Source: CBDCFV01 sp965261795 (lineage in GTDB: Bacteria; Chloroflexota; Dehalococcoidia; Lucifugimonadales; UBA3495). Taken from it: a DNA stretch of 64,000 nucleotides. The translations under genes were made by a program, and so were the position numbers. How positions within the stretch are numbered: position 1 is the first letter of the stretch; each line of letters starts with the position of its first letter. Under the pieces are notes generated by a model, which was not told the origin of the DNA, did no database searches, and saw nothing but the letters and a program-made list of their open reading frames with translations. Of the stretch, positions 50,506 through 58,441 are shown one piece after another. The stretch is taken from contig OZ253476.1 of the NCBI GenBank assembly GCA_965261795.1, positions 4,216,001-4,280,000 on the forward strand. The letters run 5' to 3'.

Positions 50506-50994
50506 GGGGGTGTTCACCTCGTTAAGTTTATCCGGGGTTGAAGGTTTCAGATTGCCGGACATTTCATGACATTTGCTGACATTTCTGCTTGTCTGAATCA
50601 GGATTTTCAGGATTTTCAGGATGTGGCCGAACCCAGGCGCCAGGGCAACCACAAGGGTTGCCCCTACATCACGCCCTTGCCTTGGTCTCAGGGCGTGGGC
50701 AAAGTCGTCCCTACTTGGTGCGGGCGGGACGCCCGCGCTCCCATTTGAGCAACCGGTTTCAGTCACATCCGTATGAGCTGTATGGACGGCGGGACGTTGT
50801 GTTGCACAGGTACTATGTTAGGGTATTGTTTTCCGAGTTGGAAAGGGGCGGATGTCAGTAATCGTGCGACGGCCAGCTTGTTGGCAAAGGCATGGCGAGA
50901 CGATAGAATGGCCCCGTGTCGGCCCAGGCCATGATAGACGCCGGGGCGACATGCCACAGGGCAGTAAATCTCAACGATTACGAGGAGGTAACTC
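50506..50994. other. 489-bp intergenic region with dispersed repeats
   Basis: It contains a GACATTT cluster (about 50551-50584: GCCGGACATTTCATGACATT), the CAGGATTTTCAGGATTTTCAGG run near 50601-50620, a GGGCAACC palindrome (50641-50664) and a GCGGGACGCCCGC hairpin near 50726-50740. The GACATTT cluster also occurs in the MITE near 22330, and CTGAATCAGGATT also occurs at about 50018. No gene is evident. Confidence 0.55.
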
Positions 50995-51390
50995 ATGGCG
51001 CTCAACTTGGCCGAAGCCAACAGGATTATTGAAGGGACCATCGCACAAGCAGAAGAGTTTGGCATCAAGATAAACGTGGCCGTTTGCGATGCCGGCGGGC
51101 GGTTGATAGCGTTCAACCGGATGGACGGCGCGATTTGGGCCGGCGTATACGGCTCGCAGGGCAAGGCCGTTGCATCGGCGGCTTTCGGGCGGCCCAGCGG
51201 CGATATGCAGGCTCGCGCTAGTGAACCGACGCCGGCCGGCATCGCCATCGCCGAGGGCGGCCACATGATTATGGGGCAGGGCGCGGTGCCAATCATCCGC
51301 AATGGGGTTGTCGAGGGCGCTTGCGGTGTCGGCGGCGGCACGTCACAACAGGACGAGGACTGCGCCAGCGCCGGAGTCGCCAAGCTGTAA
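50995..51390 (+). CDS. HbpS/GlcG-like heme-binding protein (DUF336)
   Basis: A 131-residue protein. Family marks are INVAVCDAGGRLIAFNRMDGAIW, SQGKAVASAAFGRPS, and the C-terminal GACGVGGGTSQQDEDCASAGV. HbpS from Streptomyces binds heme and signals oxidative stress; GlcG-like members are found in many catabolic loci with undefined roles. GAGGAGGTAACTC is a very strong ribosome site. No sensor kinase gene is near. Confidence 0.88.
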   Translation: MALNLAEANRIIEGTIAQAEEFGIKINVAVCDAGGRLIAFNRMDGAIWAGVYGSQGKAVASAAFGRPSGDMQARASEPTPAGIAIAEGGHMIMGQGAVPIIRNGVVEGACGVGGGTSQQDEDCASAGVAKL

Positions 51391-51414
51391 TCCCGGCGAG
51401 TTGCCGGGCGGCTG

Positions 51415-52122
51415 CTACTCGACGAAGGCCATCACGGATGCCGGGCTTCCGCTGCCGCCCTTCAGCCGGATGATCCCGATAACGAGGGTTATGCCGATGG
51501 GCGGCAGCAGGTCCAGGTTGGTGAGGCTCTCCAACGCCACTCCGGACCGTCCCAAGACCAGCTTGTTGGCCGAATAGCCGGTGTCCCGACCGGGCTCGAG
51601 ACCGGGGGCGTCGATACCCAAACCGGCGACGCCCCGGTCGTTTATCAATAATTGGGCCGCGTCAGCCCCGAATCCGGGAAAAGCCATTTGCCCGGAAGGG
51701 GATATGCCCAGATAGGCATCTACATCGTCCCACTTGGACTGCCACCCGGTGTACAACAGGGCGATACTCCCTTCCGGTATCGGCCCGTGCCGCTCCTCCC
51801 AAGCGAGAACGTCGGACGGAGTCAATTCATAGCAAGCGTTCCCGGCGGCATGGCGTCGGACATCTATAACCACTGCCGGGGCAACCAGCGAGGCCGCGCC
51901 GTAGGCGTCGATGCCGTGCCCGCTTGGATAAAAAGCCTTGGGCGCGTTCATGTGGGTAGCGCTATGCTCGCCCATAGAAAAACGCCGCAGGAAGTACCCG
52001 TCTTCATCCAGTTGAGCGACCTCTTCGAACTCTATCGTGGGATCGCCCGGCCAAACGGGGACCCGCGGGTGGACCGTGTGGCTCAAGTCCACTATTCTGC
52101 TGTAGGTTATCGTTTTTCGCAT
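51415..52122 (-). CDS. cyclase family protein (kynurenine formamidase-like)
   Basis: A 235-residue metal-dependent hydrolase fold. The usual HxGTHxDxPxH motif reads HSATHMNAPKAFY here, with Asn for Asp and no final His. This matches a subgroup of cyclase-family proteins rather than true formamidases, so tryptophan degradation should not be assumed. Other conserved parts are VDLSHTVHPRVPVWPGDP, LLYTGWQSKW and VAGLGIDAPGLEPGRDTGY. It converges with the HbpS-like gene, separated by 24 bp. Confidence 0.82.
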   Translation of the reverse strand: MRKTITYSRIVDLSHTVHPRVPVWPGDPTIEFEEVAQLDEDGYFLRRFSMGEHSATHMNAPKAFYPSGHGIDAYGAASLVAPAVVIDVRRHAAGNACYELTPSDVLAWEERHGPIPEGSIALLYTGWQSKWDDVDAYLGISPSGQMAFPGFGADAAQLLINDRGVAGLGIDAPGLEPGRDTGYSANKLVLGRSGVALESLTNLDLLPPIGITLVIGIIRLKGGSGSPASVMAFVE

Positions 52123-52463
52123 GGGGTCCGGCGGTCCCGATGACGTCCCCGCGTCGTTGCCGATGCGTATGGGTTCCCTCCGCGCGGGGACGATGGGTTG
52201 GGCACCGCGCCAAGTGTTGAGCTAGGCTCTGTTGACATTTGCGAAATCAGGCAGTCCAGTAACCCCATAACGTCATTCCCGCGAAAGCGGGAATCCAGAA
52301 GCACTATCAGCCAGTCACGTTCTCTCCGATTAGAAGTCTATGGATTCCCGCCTGCGCGGGAATGACGGGTAAAGCGCGGGAATGACGGGTAAAGCGCGGG
52401 AATGACGGGGAAATGTCAACAGAACCTAGTTTCTTAGTTATGTCAACGACGGTAGACCGTTTG
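52123..52463. other. 341-bp intergenic region carrying a MITE-like element
   Basis: The upstream region of the cyclase gene holds the 202-bp element at 52225-52426. The open frames that cross it start inside its inverted repeats and look spurious. Confidence 0.5.
52225..52426. mobile_element. 202-bp MITE-like element with TA duplication, containing a REP hairpin
   Basis: Left end GGCTCTGTTGACATTTGC and, read inward, right end GGTTCTGTTGACATTTCC form an inverted repeat of about 17 bp with one or two mismatches. TA flanks both ends (52223-52224, 52427-52428). Inside are the palindrome GTCATTCCCGCGAAAGCGGG and its complement, and a threefold 20-bp tandem repeat (about 52354-52413, GCGCGGGAATGACGGGTAAA). 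A TA duplication suggests mobilisation by an IS630/mariner-type transposase, though the ends do not match the IS630 copies in this window. Confidence 0.65.
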
Positions 52464-52670
52464 TCAGATCAGGGTGAGTTGATCACTGGTGGCGGCACGA
52501 ATGGATGGGATAAGGGGGTTATTCGCCAAGCGATGGTCAACCCACCGCATCGCTTCTATGGACGAGCCGCACATGGCCAATTCGGCCCGGAGCGGCCTGC
52601 GTCCAAAGACGGTGTAGCCGACAGTCCAAAGTTCCCTGTGTATGACGTATCCGCGGTAGAAAATATTCAT
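52464..52670 (-). CDS. small hypothetical protein
   Basis: A 68-residue protein: MNIFYRGYVIHRELWTVGYT, VFGRRPLRAELAMCGSSIEA, MRWVDHRLANNPLIPSI. The composition and the alternation of strands and helices look like a real small alpha/beta protein. GAGGAG occurs about 12 nt upstream of the ATG. The opposite strand has an ORF at 52413-52694, judged spurious because it starts in the MITE end. No family is recognised. Confidence 0.5.
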   Translation of the reverse strand: MNIFYRGYVIHRELWTVGYTVFGRRPLRAELAMCGSSIEAMRWVDHRLANNPLIPSIRAATSDQLTLI

Positions 52671-52779
52671 AATGACTGCTGCTCCTCAAACTGACAAGAA
52701 TCGAAAAAGGTTGACTATGGAACGCATGTTCTAATAAAAGTAGCCGAAAGTCAATGAGGAAGTGTCAGTCACTAAGGGC

Positions 52780-52920
52780 ATTTTCTTTTCCCAGTTTGGG
52801 TTACATGGGTCCCGTCATTCCCGCGAAAGCGGGAAGCCACATCACCGCAGCCTATGCAACTTTCCCATGGCAAGACTATATGGATTCCCGCCTGCGCGGG
52901 AAAGACGAGACAATGAAAAG
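52780..52920. repeat. about 140-bp palindromic repeat, copy 1 (REP/BIME type)
   Basis: CATTTTCTTTTCCCAGTTTG leads into GTCATTCCCGCGAAAGCGGG, a spacer, and TGGATTCCCGCCTGCGCGGG then AAAGACG...AATGAAAAGG. The two arms are inverted copies, so the whole unit can fold. A second copy lies at 59078-59217 and matches across its full length, including the spacer. The cores resemble the widespread GTCATTCCCGCG family of REP sequences. Confidence 0.75.
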
Positions 52921-52954
52921 GACTTGATCAGTCACAGGCTCGGGGAGTGGAAGA

Positions 52955-54214
52955 TCAGCCGTGTTGCCGGGCCGCGCCTTCCAGGAAAGTTTCCAGGGGC
53001 TTGGTTTCCTGGGTAGAGTTCAGCATGTCGCGGACCATGACCTCGCCCCGCTGTATCTCGTCTTCCCCCAGGATGGCCGCGTAAGGGATGCCCAGGGCGT
53101 TAGCTTGCCGCAACTGGCCCCGGAGCCCCCGCGACCCACTGCTGAGAATGGCGCCCACGCCGGAAGCCCTCAACTTCGCGGCCAACTCCATCGCCGCTCC
53201 CCTAGCCTCCACGCCGACGTTGACCACCAAGTAAACGGGTGAGGACTCGTCGGGGACTTCGACGCCGCTACGCTTCAGGTTCAGCGTAAGGCGCTCCATG
53301 CCGGTGGCGAACCCGATTCCCGGCGTGGCTCTTCCGCCCAACTCTTCTATCAACCCGTCGTACCGTCCACCGCCGCAGATGGTGGACTGTCCCCCGGCGT
53401 CGAGGGGCTGCACCTCGAACACGGTGCGGGTGTAGTAGTCCAGCCCGCGCACCAGCCGGTGTTCCAACTGGTAAGGGAGCCCTACGGCGTCCAAGTATCC
53501 CAGAAGGGTCGTCCAGTGGTCCAAGCACGGCTGGCATAGGTGGTCGGCGGACTGGGGCGCGTCGTCGCCCAAAGCTTGGCAGGCCTTTTCCTTGCAGTCC
53601 AACAGCCGCAGGGGATTTCGTTCCAAGCGGGCGTGGCAGTCGGGGCAAAGGGCGGCCTCATGGCCGGCGTAGTAGTCCTTTAATTTGCTGATATAGGCGG
53701 GACGGCACTCCGGGTCGCCAATGCTGTTGACCAGCAGCTTGGTGTCCCGCAAGCCCAGAGACTCCACCAAACGCCACGCCAACTCGATGACCTCCGCGTC
53801 CACCGACGGGTTGGCGTCTCCAAGGACTTCCGCGCCGAACTGATGGTGCTCCCGGAACCGCCCGGCTTGAGGCCGTTCGTAACGGAACACAGGACAGAAG
53901 TAGTACATGCGCACCGGTTGAGGAAGATTGTGCATCCCATGTTCCAAGTAAGCGCGGCAAACGGGAGCAGTGCCTTCGGGCCGCAGGGTGACGTTGTCGC
54001 CCCCCCGGTCCTCAAAAGTGTACATCTCCTTTTCCACGATGTCCGTACCTTCCCCAACGGACCGGATAAACAGGTTGGAGTCCTCGAAAACCGGGGTGTC
54101 GATTCGTCCGAATCCGTACAGCCGGGCCAGGTTGACGGCCTTGGACTCGATGTAACGCCAGTACTTTTGATCCTCTGGCAGCAGGTCGGCGGTGCCTCTA
54201 GGCGCGCGGAACAA
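52955..54214 (-). CDS. hisS: histidyl-tRNA synthetase
   Basis: A 419-residue class II synthetase with a TTG start. Motif 1 and motif 2 regions: FRAPRGTADLLPEDQKYWRY, VTLRPEGTAPVCRAYLEHGM, MYYFCPVFRYERPQAGRFRE. The histidine A and B motifs are LVRGLDYYTRTVFEV and STICGGGRYDGLIEELGG. The C-terminal anticodon-binding domain ends the protein. It charges tRNA-His. It runs in the same direction as the methyltransferase gene of the restriction island, which starts to its right. Confidence 0.96.
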   Translation of the reverse strand: MFRAPRGTADLLPEDQKYWRYIESKAVNLARLYGFGRIDTPVFEDSNLFIRSVGEGTDIVEKEMYTFEDRGGDNVTLRPEGTAPVCRAYLEHGMHNLPQPVRMYYFCPVFRYERPQAGRFREHHQFGAEVLGDANPSVDAEVIELAWRLVESLGLRDTKLLVNSIGDPECRPAYISKLKDYYAGHEAALCPDCHARLERNPLRLLDCKEKACQALGDDAPQSADHLCQPCLDHWTTLLGYLDAVGLPYQLEHRLVRGLDYYTRTVFEVQPLDAGGQSTICGGGRYDGLIEELGGRATPGIGFATGMERLTLNLKRSGVEVPDESSPVYLVVNVGVEARGAAMELAAKLRASGVGAILSSGSRGLRGQLRQANALGIPYAAILGEDEIQRGEVMVRDMLNSTQETKPLETFLEGAARQHG

Positions 54215-54294
54215 GGGCGGTGTTCTCCTTTATCAACGTTTCGGTTCGCGCCAATAGCGACCGTTAGCAAAAACAGACTACTCGCAGGGGCTGA

Positions 54295-55299
54295 CTATAG
54301 CAACCGGTGGTTCGCTATGTAATCATCTATATTCAGGTATTCGAACGCCCTAATTTTGTCATAGACTTCCCGCAAAGTGGCAACACTGCACCCCTTTTCC
54401 AAGAATCGGAAAGCTGATGTGGCAACGTATTCAAGTTCAGAATCACATGATAGCCATCGCCTCTTTTCCGATTCTGCGGACCAACCAGTCGTGTTTGACC
54501 CAGAAAAAATATCCACGACCATATCTTCGGGATCTGTGAGGAACCGAATGAAGAACTCGGGTAATTTGGTAGGGAACCTGGCGGGGTGAGATCGTACGCC
54601 TACCGCCCGGCATGAGCTTATATACATTCCATTTGAATCTGTATTAGGAATTTGAAGCAAATTTGATGGAATAGCCCCTTTACCAGATTTGCCGAATCCA
54701 CTGCCAATATCATGGCCAGAAGGGCGCTTCCGAGGAGAGTAGAACTTATCAGGATTCTTCAAAAGGGTCTTCATACGTTGACTATATTCAACAAGCACGT
54801 TAGCAATGTTAGCTTTAGGGTATTCCGTTTTGCTGAACCACCATACCGTGTTAACGGAATCTTTAGCCCGTATCTTTCTCTTGTTGACCCATTCAATGGG
54901 GCTGGGCAATTTGGACGGATTGAACCAGTAGAAGTCTTCTGCCAGATAAAAGCCTAATTCGTCACAAAAATGGATGGGAATCCGGAAGTTATAGAGACTC
55001 CTTGCGGGTACGCCTTTTTGATATGCACCCCCTAGGTCGAGAACAAAACTGCCGTCTCGCTTAAGTTTACGATAGATGATCCTAGCGAAATTAGATAGCC
55101 ACTCGACATAATCATCTTGGTCTGCGTTTCCGTACTCTTTCTGCCTCTGCAACGCAAAAGGAGGGCTGGTAATTACAAGATTAACGCTGTCGTCAGGTAG
55201 CTGAGTCAATAACCCTCTGGAATCTCCACAGTAAGCCCTTCCCAACTTCGTAAAATAGGCAGGAGAGATCCCGGACTCGTTCGAGGGTTTGTCGATCAT
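54295..55299 (-). CDS. pvuIIM: PvuII-type N4-cytosine DNA methyltransferase (site CAGCTG predicted)
   Basis: A 334-residue class beta N4-cytosine methyltransferase. Motif IV is TSPPF (residues 44-48) in LVITSPPFALQRQKEYGN, the same local sequence type as M.PvuII (336 residues). Motif I lies late, DIFSGSNTTG near residues 258-267, as expected for the beta class. It should methylate the inner cytosine of CAGCTG and so protect the host from the linked nuclease. It is divergent from the C and R genes, as in the PvuII system. The gene is AT-richer than its neighbours, which points to horizontal transfer. Confidence 0.92.
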   Translation of the reverse strand: MIDKPSNESGISPAYFTKLGRAYCGDSRGLLTQLPDDSVNLVITSPPFALQRQKEYGNADQDDYVEWLSNFARIIYRKLKRDGSFVLDLGGAYQKGVPARSLYNFRIPIHFCDELGFYLAEDFYWFNPSKLPSPIEWVNKRKIRAKDSVNTVWWFSKTEYPKANIANVLVEYSQRMKTLLKNPDKFYSPRKRPSGHDIGSGFGKSGKGAIPSNLLQIPNTDSNGMYISSCRAVGVRSHPARFPTKLPEFFIRFLTDPEDMVVDIFSGSNTTGWSAESEKRRWLSCDSELEYVATSAFRFLEKGCSVATLREVYDKIRAFEYLNIDDYIANHRLL

Positions 55300-55318
55300 T
55301 TAATCACCAGCGCAATAC

Positions 55319-55344
55319 TACTTATAGTCTGTAGACTCATAGTC
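55319..55344 (+). promoter_or_regulatory. C-boxes: two operators for the PvuII-type controller protein
   Basis: ACTTATAGTC (55320-55329), TGTA, then GACTCATAGTC (55334-55344). The two near-identical half-operators with GACT/AGTC cores lie 23 bp before the C gene and between the divergent M and C-R genes. In the PvuII system C protein binds such paired boxes to activate and later limit C-R transcription. The match is by sequence; binding is inferred. Confidence 0.85.
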
Positions 55345-55367
55345 ATCAGTGAGCGAATTATATCATC

Positions 55368-55610
55368 ATGCAGTCCCACAACACCATCGTAGGAACGCGG
55401 CTAATTTTCGCTCGCAACTTGAGGAAATATCGCGGTCTCCATGGGTTGTCTCAAGAGAAACTGGCTGAGATAGCAGGGCTACACCGGACGTATGTAGGTT
55501 CGGTGGAACGAGGAGAGCGGAATATATCTTTGGACAACATCGAAAGGTTGGCGAATGCTCTAGGTGTAAACGTTGTAGACCTATTGGCACAGTATGGCCC
55601 CACACCCTGA
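55368..55610 (+). CDS. pvuIIC: PvuII-type controller (C) protein
   Basis: An 80-residue XRE-family protein. The helix-turn-helix is SQEKLAEIAGLHRTYVGSVE, followed by RGERNISLDNIERLANALGV. C proteins of this type (about 80 residues) are dimers that delay nuclease synthesis until methylation is complete. Its 3' end overlaps the start of the R gene by 17 bp, so R is translated from the same message, as in the PvuII locus. A -10-like AATTATATC lies between the C-boxes and the start. The leader is very short. Confidence 0.92.
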   Translation: MQSHNTIVGTRLIFARNLRKYRGLHGLSQEKLAEIAGLHRTYVGSVERGERNISLDNIERLANALGVNVVDLLAQYGPTP

Positions 55611-56079
55611 TCTTGCTGAATTTAACGAACTATACGCAACTGTCCTGAAATTCCAGGAGTTAGCGGCGAAACATGGAATTGATGATATATTCCAAGACAA
55701 CGGTGGGAAACTTCTCCAAGTTTTATTGATTACCGGGCTGGAAGCATTGCCGGGTAGAGAAGGAAACGACGCAAGAGACTCTACAGGTCAAGAATACGAG
55801 TTGAAGTCGGTAAACCTGTTGCGGACTAAAAGCTTCTCAACCCATCATCACATTAATCCAGGGATCATAGCCAAATATCGGGAAGTAGACTGGATTTTCG
55901 CGGCATATGAAGGAATAAAGCTCATCTCGATCTATAGACTCACTCGAGGAAACCTGGAGCCATTTTACGCAAGATGGGAAGCCAAATGGCACGATGACGG
56001 TGGGAAGGACATTAACAACCCCAAGATACCATTCAAGTATGTTTCAGAACACGGTGTACTGATATACAAGTCTGGCTGA
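55594..56079 (+). CDS. pvuIIR: PvuII-type restriction endonuclease (CAGCTG predicted)
   Basis: A 161-residue type II endonuclease closely resembling R.PvuII (157 residues). Near-identical segments include HGIDDIFQDNGGKLLQVLLI, LPGREGNDARDSTGQEYELK and KDINNPKIPFKYVSEHG. The catalytic set D59, E69 and K71 matches D58, E68 and K70 of PvuII with an offset of one, and FSTHHHINP keeps the DNA-contacting histidines. The dimer should cut CAG/CTG bluntly. All key residues are intact, so the enzyme is probably active and needs the methyltransferase. Its TGA stop abuts the CoA-transferase remnant. Confidence 0.95.
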   Translation: MAPHPDLAEFNELYATVLKFQELAAKHGIDDIFQDNGGKLLQVLLITGLEALPGREGNDARDSTGQEYELKSVNLLRTKSFSTHHHINPGIIAKYREVDWIFAAYEGIKLISIYRLTRGNLEPFYARWEAKWHDDGGKDINNPKIPFKYVSEHGVLIYKSG

Positions 56080-56190
56080 TCAGATCACTCCATTTTATTC
56101 CATTCGGGTCAATTCATCGCTCGTCAACCCACTCATGCCGCACGTGATGTAGTGGTTGTGCTCATCTAGCAGGGGTAGGGGTTTCTTTAC
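56080..56190 (-). pseudogene. 3' remnant of a CaiB/BaiF CoA-transferase gene
   Basis: Minus-strand codons read KKPLPLLDEHNHYITCGMSG, LTSDELTRME, TAA, NGVI, TGA. This matches the C-terminus of the intact transferase at 57193-58428 (KPPPLLGEHNLDIMCGIGG, LTEEELLAMEAEGVV). The TAA at 56095-56097 replaces an expected Ala or similar codon. The true stop (56080-56082) touches the stop of the restriction gene. Nothing upstream of about 56190 aligns, so only about 35 codons remain. Confidence 0.65.
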
Positions 56191-56326
56191 GATGTTCTCC
56201 TTCAGGGCTGGGTGTTGACATTCTATTACACGCCTCAGGCCGTTTTCACCGCCATCCTTGCCGCCGTTCCCGCCCAAGCCGGAGGTATAAGGTGTAGTTA
56301 TCGTTGGATGGCCGCGGATGGCTGCG

Positions 56327-57193
56327 TCAGGTCAGGAGGTCATCCGGTCCGGTGCCGGTGATGCGGAATACATGGTCGATGATAGCCTCGGCGGCTTGGT
56401 GAATTTCATCGTGGAAGCGGGTCCTTGCCGGTTGGTCCATATCGTGCTTGTAGGCGCTGTATCGGTATCGCACGGCGTACAACGTAAGCCAGTTGACATC
56501 CTGGGCAGGGTTTTGAAGGTCGGGCGCCGTGATGTAGTCCAACAGATGCCTGAGTTGGCCGGCCGCAGGCGTTCCGGCTTGCTCCCTGTCGCTCAAGATA
56601 GTGTTGGCCAAAATCGTCAGGTCATGAGCGGTGCGGTATTCCAGGCCGACGGCTGAAATCCAAGCCTTCAGGGCATTTTCGATGGCCTGCTGGCCCATGA
56701 ATCCATAGATTTCGGTCTGGTGGGAAAGGCCTTCCAATAGGTAGTCGAAAGCTTCCAGATTGCGGTAGGTCAGGTCCAAGCGTTCTTTGACATCAGGCCA
56801 GGAGTCAGGGTGGCCGTCGTAGGGTTGGGATGGTGGGTCCAGTTTGTCGTCCGACATGATGATTCCGTCCCTGAGCGCCTGACCCGCCAAGTGGTTGGGG
56901 GCGCGGCGGCCGTGGTCAAAGTTGTCCCGGCTGATGGGGATGATATTCACCGTCAGCTCCGGGGGGTTCTGCTTGAAATATTCGCGGACGGCCTTCTGCG
57001 CTAGGGAGTAGGGACTGATGAAGCTGTCCTTGTGGACCAGCAGCAGGTCCACGTCGGAGTTGTCGCGGTGGTCGCCGCGGGCGCGGGACCCGAACAGGAT
57101 GACCATGTCCGGCTCCGCTGCTTGCTGCGCCACCCGGGCCACGGCCAGTCCCACCGCGTCGGATTTATTTTTGAGATTTGGAGTCGGCGTCAT
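56327..57193 (-). CDS. MNT-HEPN fusion: nucleotidyltransferase plus HEPN domain
   Basis: A 288-residue protein. The N-terminal minimal nucleotidyltransferase has GSRARGDHRDNSDVDLLLV (G35, S36, D47, D49). The C-terminal HEPN domain has the Rx4-6H-type motif at R244 to H250 (RYSAYKHDM). HEPN RNases and MNT AMPylating antitoxins are usually separate genes (hepT-mntA); here both are on one chain. Other HEPN-MNT fusions are thought to modify antibiotics or RNA. Its ATG overlaps the TAA of the CaiB-type gene (TAATG), so translation is coupled to a metabolic gene. Confidence 0.85.
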   Translation of the reverse strand: MTPTPNLKNKSDAVGLAVARVAQQAAEPDMVILFGSRARGDHRDNSDVDLLLVHKDSFISPYSLAQKAVREYFKQNPPELTVNIIPISRDNFDHGRRAPNHLAGQALRDGIIMSDDKLDPPSQPYDGHPDSWPDVKERLDLTYRNLEAFDYLLEGLSHQTEIYGFMGQQAIENALKAWISAVGLEYRTAHDLTILANTILSDREQAGTPAAGQLRHLLDYITAPDLQNPAQDVNWLTLYAVRYRYSAYKHDMDQPARTRFHDEIHQAAEAIIDHVFRITGTGPDDLLT

Positions 57194-58428
57194 TAGACGA
57201 CCCCCTCAGCCTCCATTGCAAGCAACTCCTCCTCGGTCAGCCCTCCGATGCCGCACATAATGTCGAGGTTGTGCTCTCCCAACAGGGGCGGAGGCTTGGT
57301 GGGTACTTCCTCGCATCCGGTCAGCTGGATAGGCGTTTTGACGGTCCTGAAGGGGCCGCCCAAGGTGTCGCCGCAGTCCACAAACATACCCCGGGCTTCC
57401 AGTTGAGGGCAATGGTCGAGGTCTCCGGCGTTCTGAACCATGCCCATAGAAAAGCCTATGCCGATAAGTTTCTCGGTAAGTTCCCTCTTCGGCAGGTGTT
57501 GGGACCACTCCTCTATCGCGGGCACGATGTTCTCGAAGTAGAAAGCGCCGCTGATTCCGCGTCCCAAGTAACGGGAGTCCTGGGCTAACTCCGGTCGGCC
57601 AATGAGTTGCCACAGGTCTACCCACTTGTGTTCGTCACCGGCTCCGGCAAGCACGACGTACCCGTCGCTGGCCTTCAATGCGAGTTGGGCGCTGAACATG
57701 TTCTCCCTGGCCCGGCCGCTGGACTGGCCGGTAAGCTGGTACAGGGGCATGACGCTGGTGGTGTGGGCCACCATGCAGTCGTACATGGCCATGTCCACAT
57801 GCTGACCTTTGCCGGTCTTGCGCCGCGTTTCCAAGGCCATCAGTATCCCCAAGGCCGTCCATACGCCGGGGACGGAGTCGCCTATATTGTCACCCACCAT
57901 TTGGGGCGCGCCGCCGGGCGCCCCGGTAATCTCCATCCAACCGCCCATGGCTTGAACGCAGGGGTTGTTGGCGGGCCAATCGGAGTAAGGACCCCGCATT
58001 CCATCAGCGTCGCCGTAGCCGGTGATGCTGGCGTAGACCAAGCCGGGGTTGAGCTCCGAAAGGCGCTCATAGCCCAAGCCAAGGCGGCGAAGAGCGCCGG
58101 GCCCCCAGTTGTCCAGCAGGACATCGCTGGCCTTGACCATGTTTTCGAAGGCGGCCTTGCAGCGGGGGTCGCGCAGGTCCATGGTCACGCTTTTCTTGTT
58201 GCGATTGACTCCCAAATACCGGGCGCTGACCCGTTGACCTTCTGGTCCGTCCACAAAAGGCGGATTGATGCGGGAGCGTTCGCCGGTCCCGGGGCGTTCG
58301 ATCTTGATGACCTCCGCGCCCATGTCGGCCAGGATCATGGAACAAAAGGGGCCTGCGATGATATGGGTTATGTCCAGGACCCGGAGTCCCTCCAAAGGCA
58401 GGGGAAGCTTTTGTTGATCGTTTGTCAT
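57193..58428 (-). CDS. CaiB/BaiF family CoA transferase
   Basis: A 411-residue class III CoA transferase from the ATG at 58428 (the frame is open further upstream). LEGLRVLDITHIIAGPFCSM, ADMGAEVIKIERPGTGERSR and FENMVKASDVLLDNWGPGAL are family marks. The catalytic Asp is D184 in NIGDSVPGVWTALGI. The enzyme moves CoA between carboxylic acids by a ping-pong route; the acid is unknown. It lies between gamma-carbonic anhydrase (13 bp downstream of that gene) and the MNT-HEPN gene, all on the minus strand. Confidence 0.93.
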   Translation of the reverse strand: MTNDQQKLPLPLEGLRVLDITHIIAGPFCSMILADMGAEVIKIERPGTGERSRINPPFVDGPEGQRVSARYLGVNRNKKSVTMDLRDPRCKAAFENMVKASDVLLDNWGPGALRRLGLGYERLSELNPGLVYASITGYGDADGMRGPYSDWPANNPCVQAMGGWMEITGAPGGAPQMVGDNIGDSVPGVWTALGILMALETRRKTGKGQHVDMAMYDCMVAHTTSVMPLYQLTGQSSGRARENMFSAQLALKASDGYVVLAGAGDEHKWVDLWQLIGRPELAQDSRYLGRGISGAFYFENIVPAIEEWSQHLPKRELTEKLIGIGFSMGMVQNAGDLDHCPQLEARGMFVDCGDTLGGPFRTVKTPIQLTGCEEVPTKPPPLLGEHNLDIMCGIGGLTEEELLAMEAEGVV

Positions 58429-58441
58429 GGTGAAGCCTTCA

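Noticed and set aside
51415..52122. Unusual loss of metal ligands in the cyclase-family protein as a novelty
   Set aside because: The HSATHMNAP form is a known subgroup pattern, so it limits the functional call but is not new.
52413..52694. 93-codon plus-strand frame
   Set aside because: It begins inside the inverted repeat of the MITE. The opposite-strand frame at 52464-52670 looks more like a gene.
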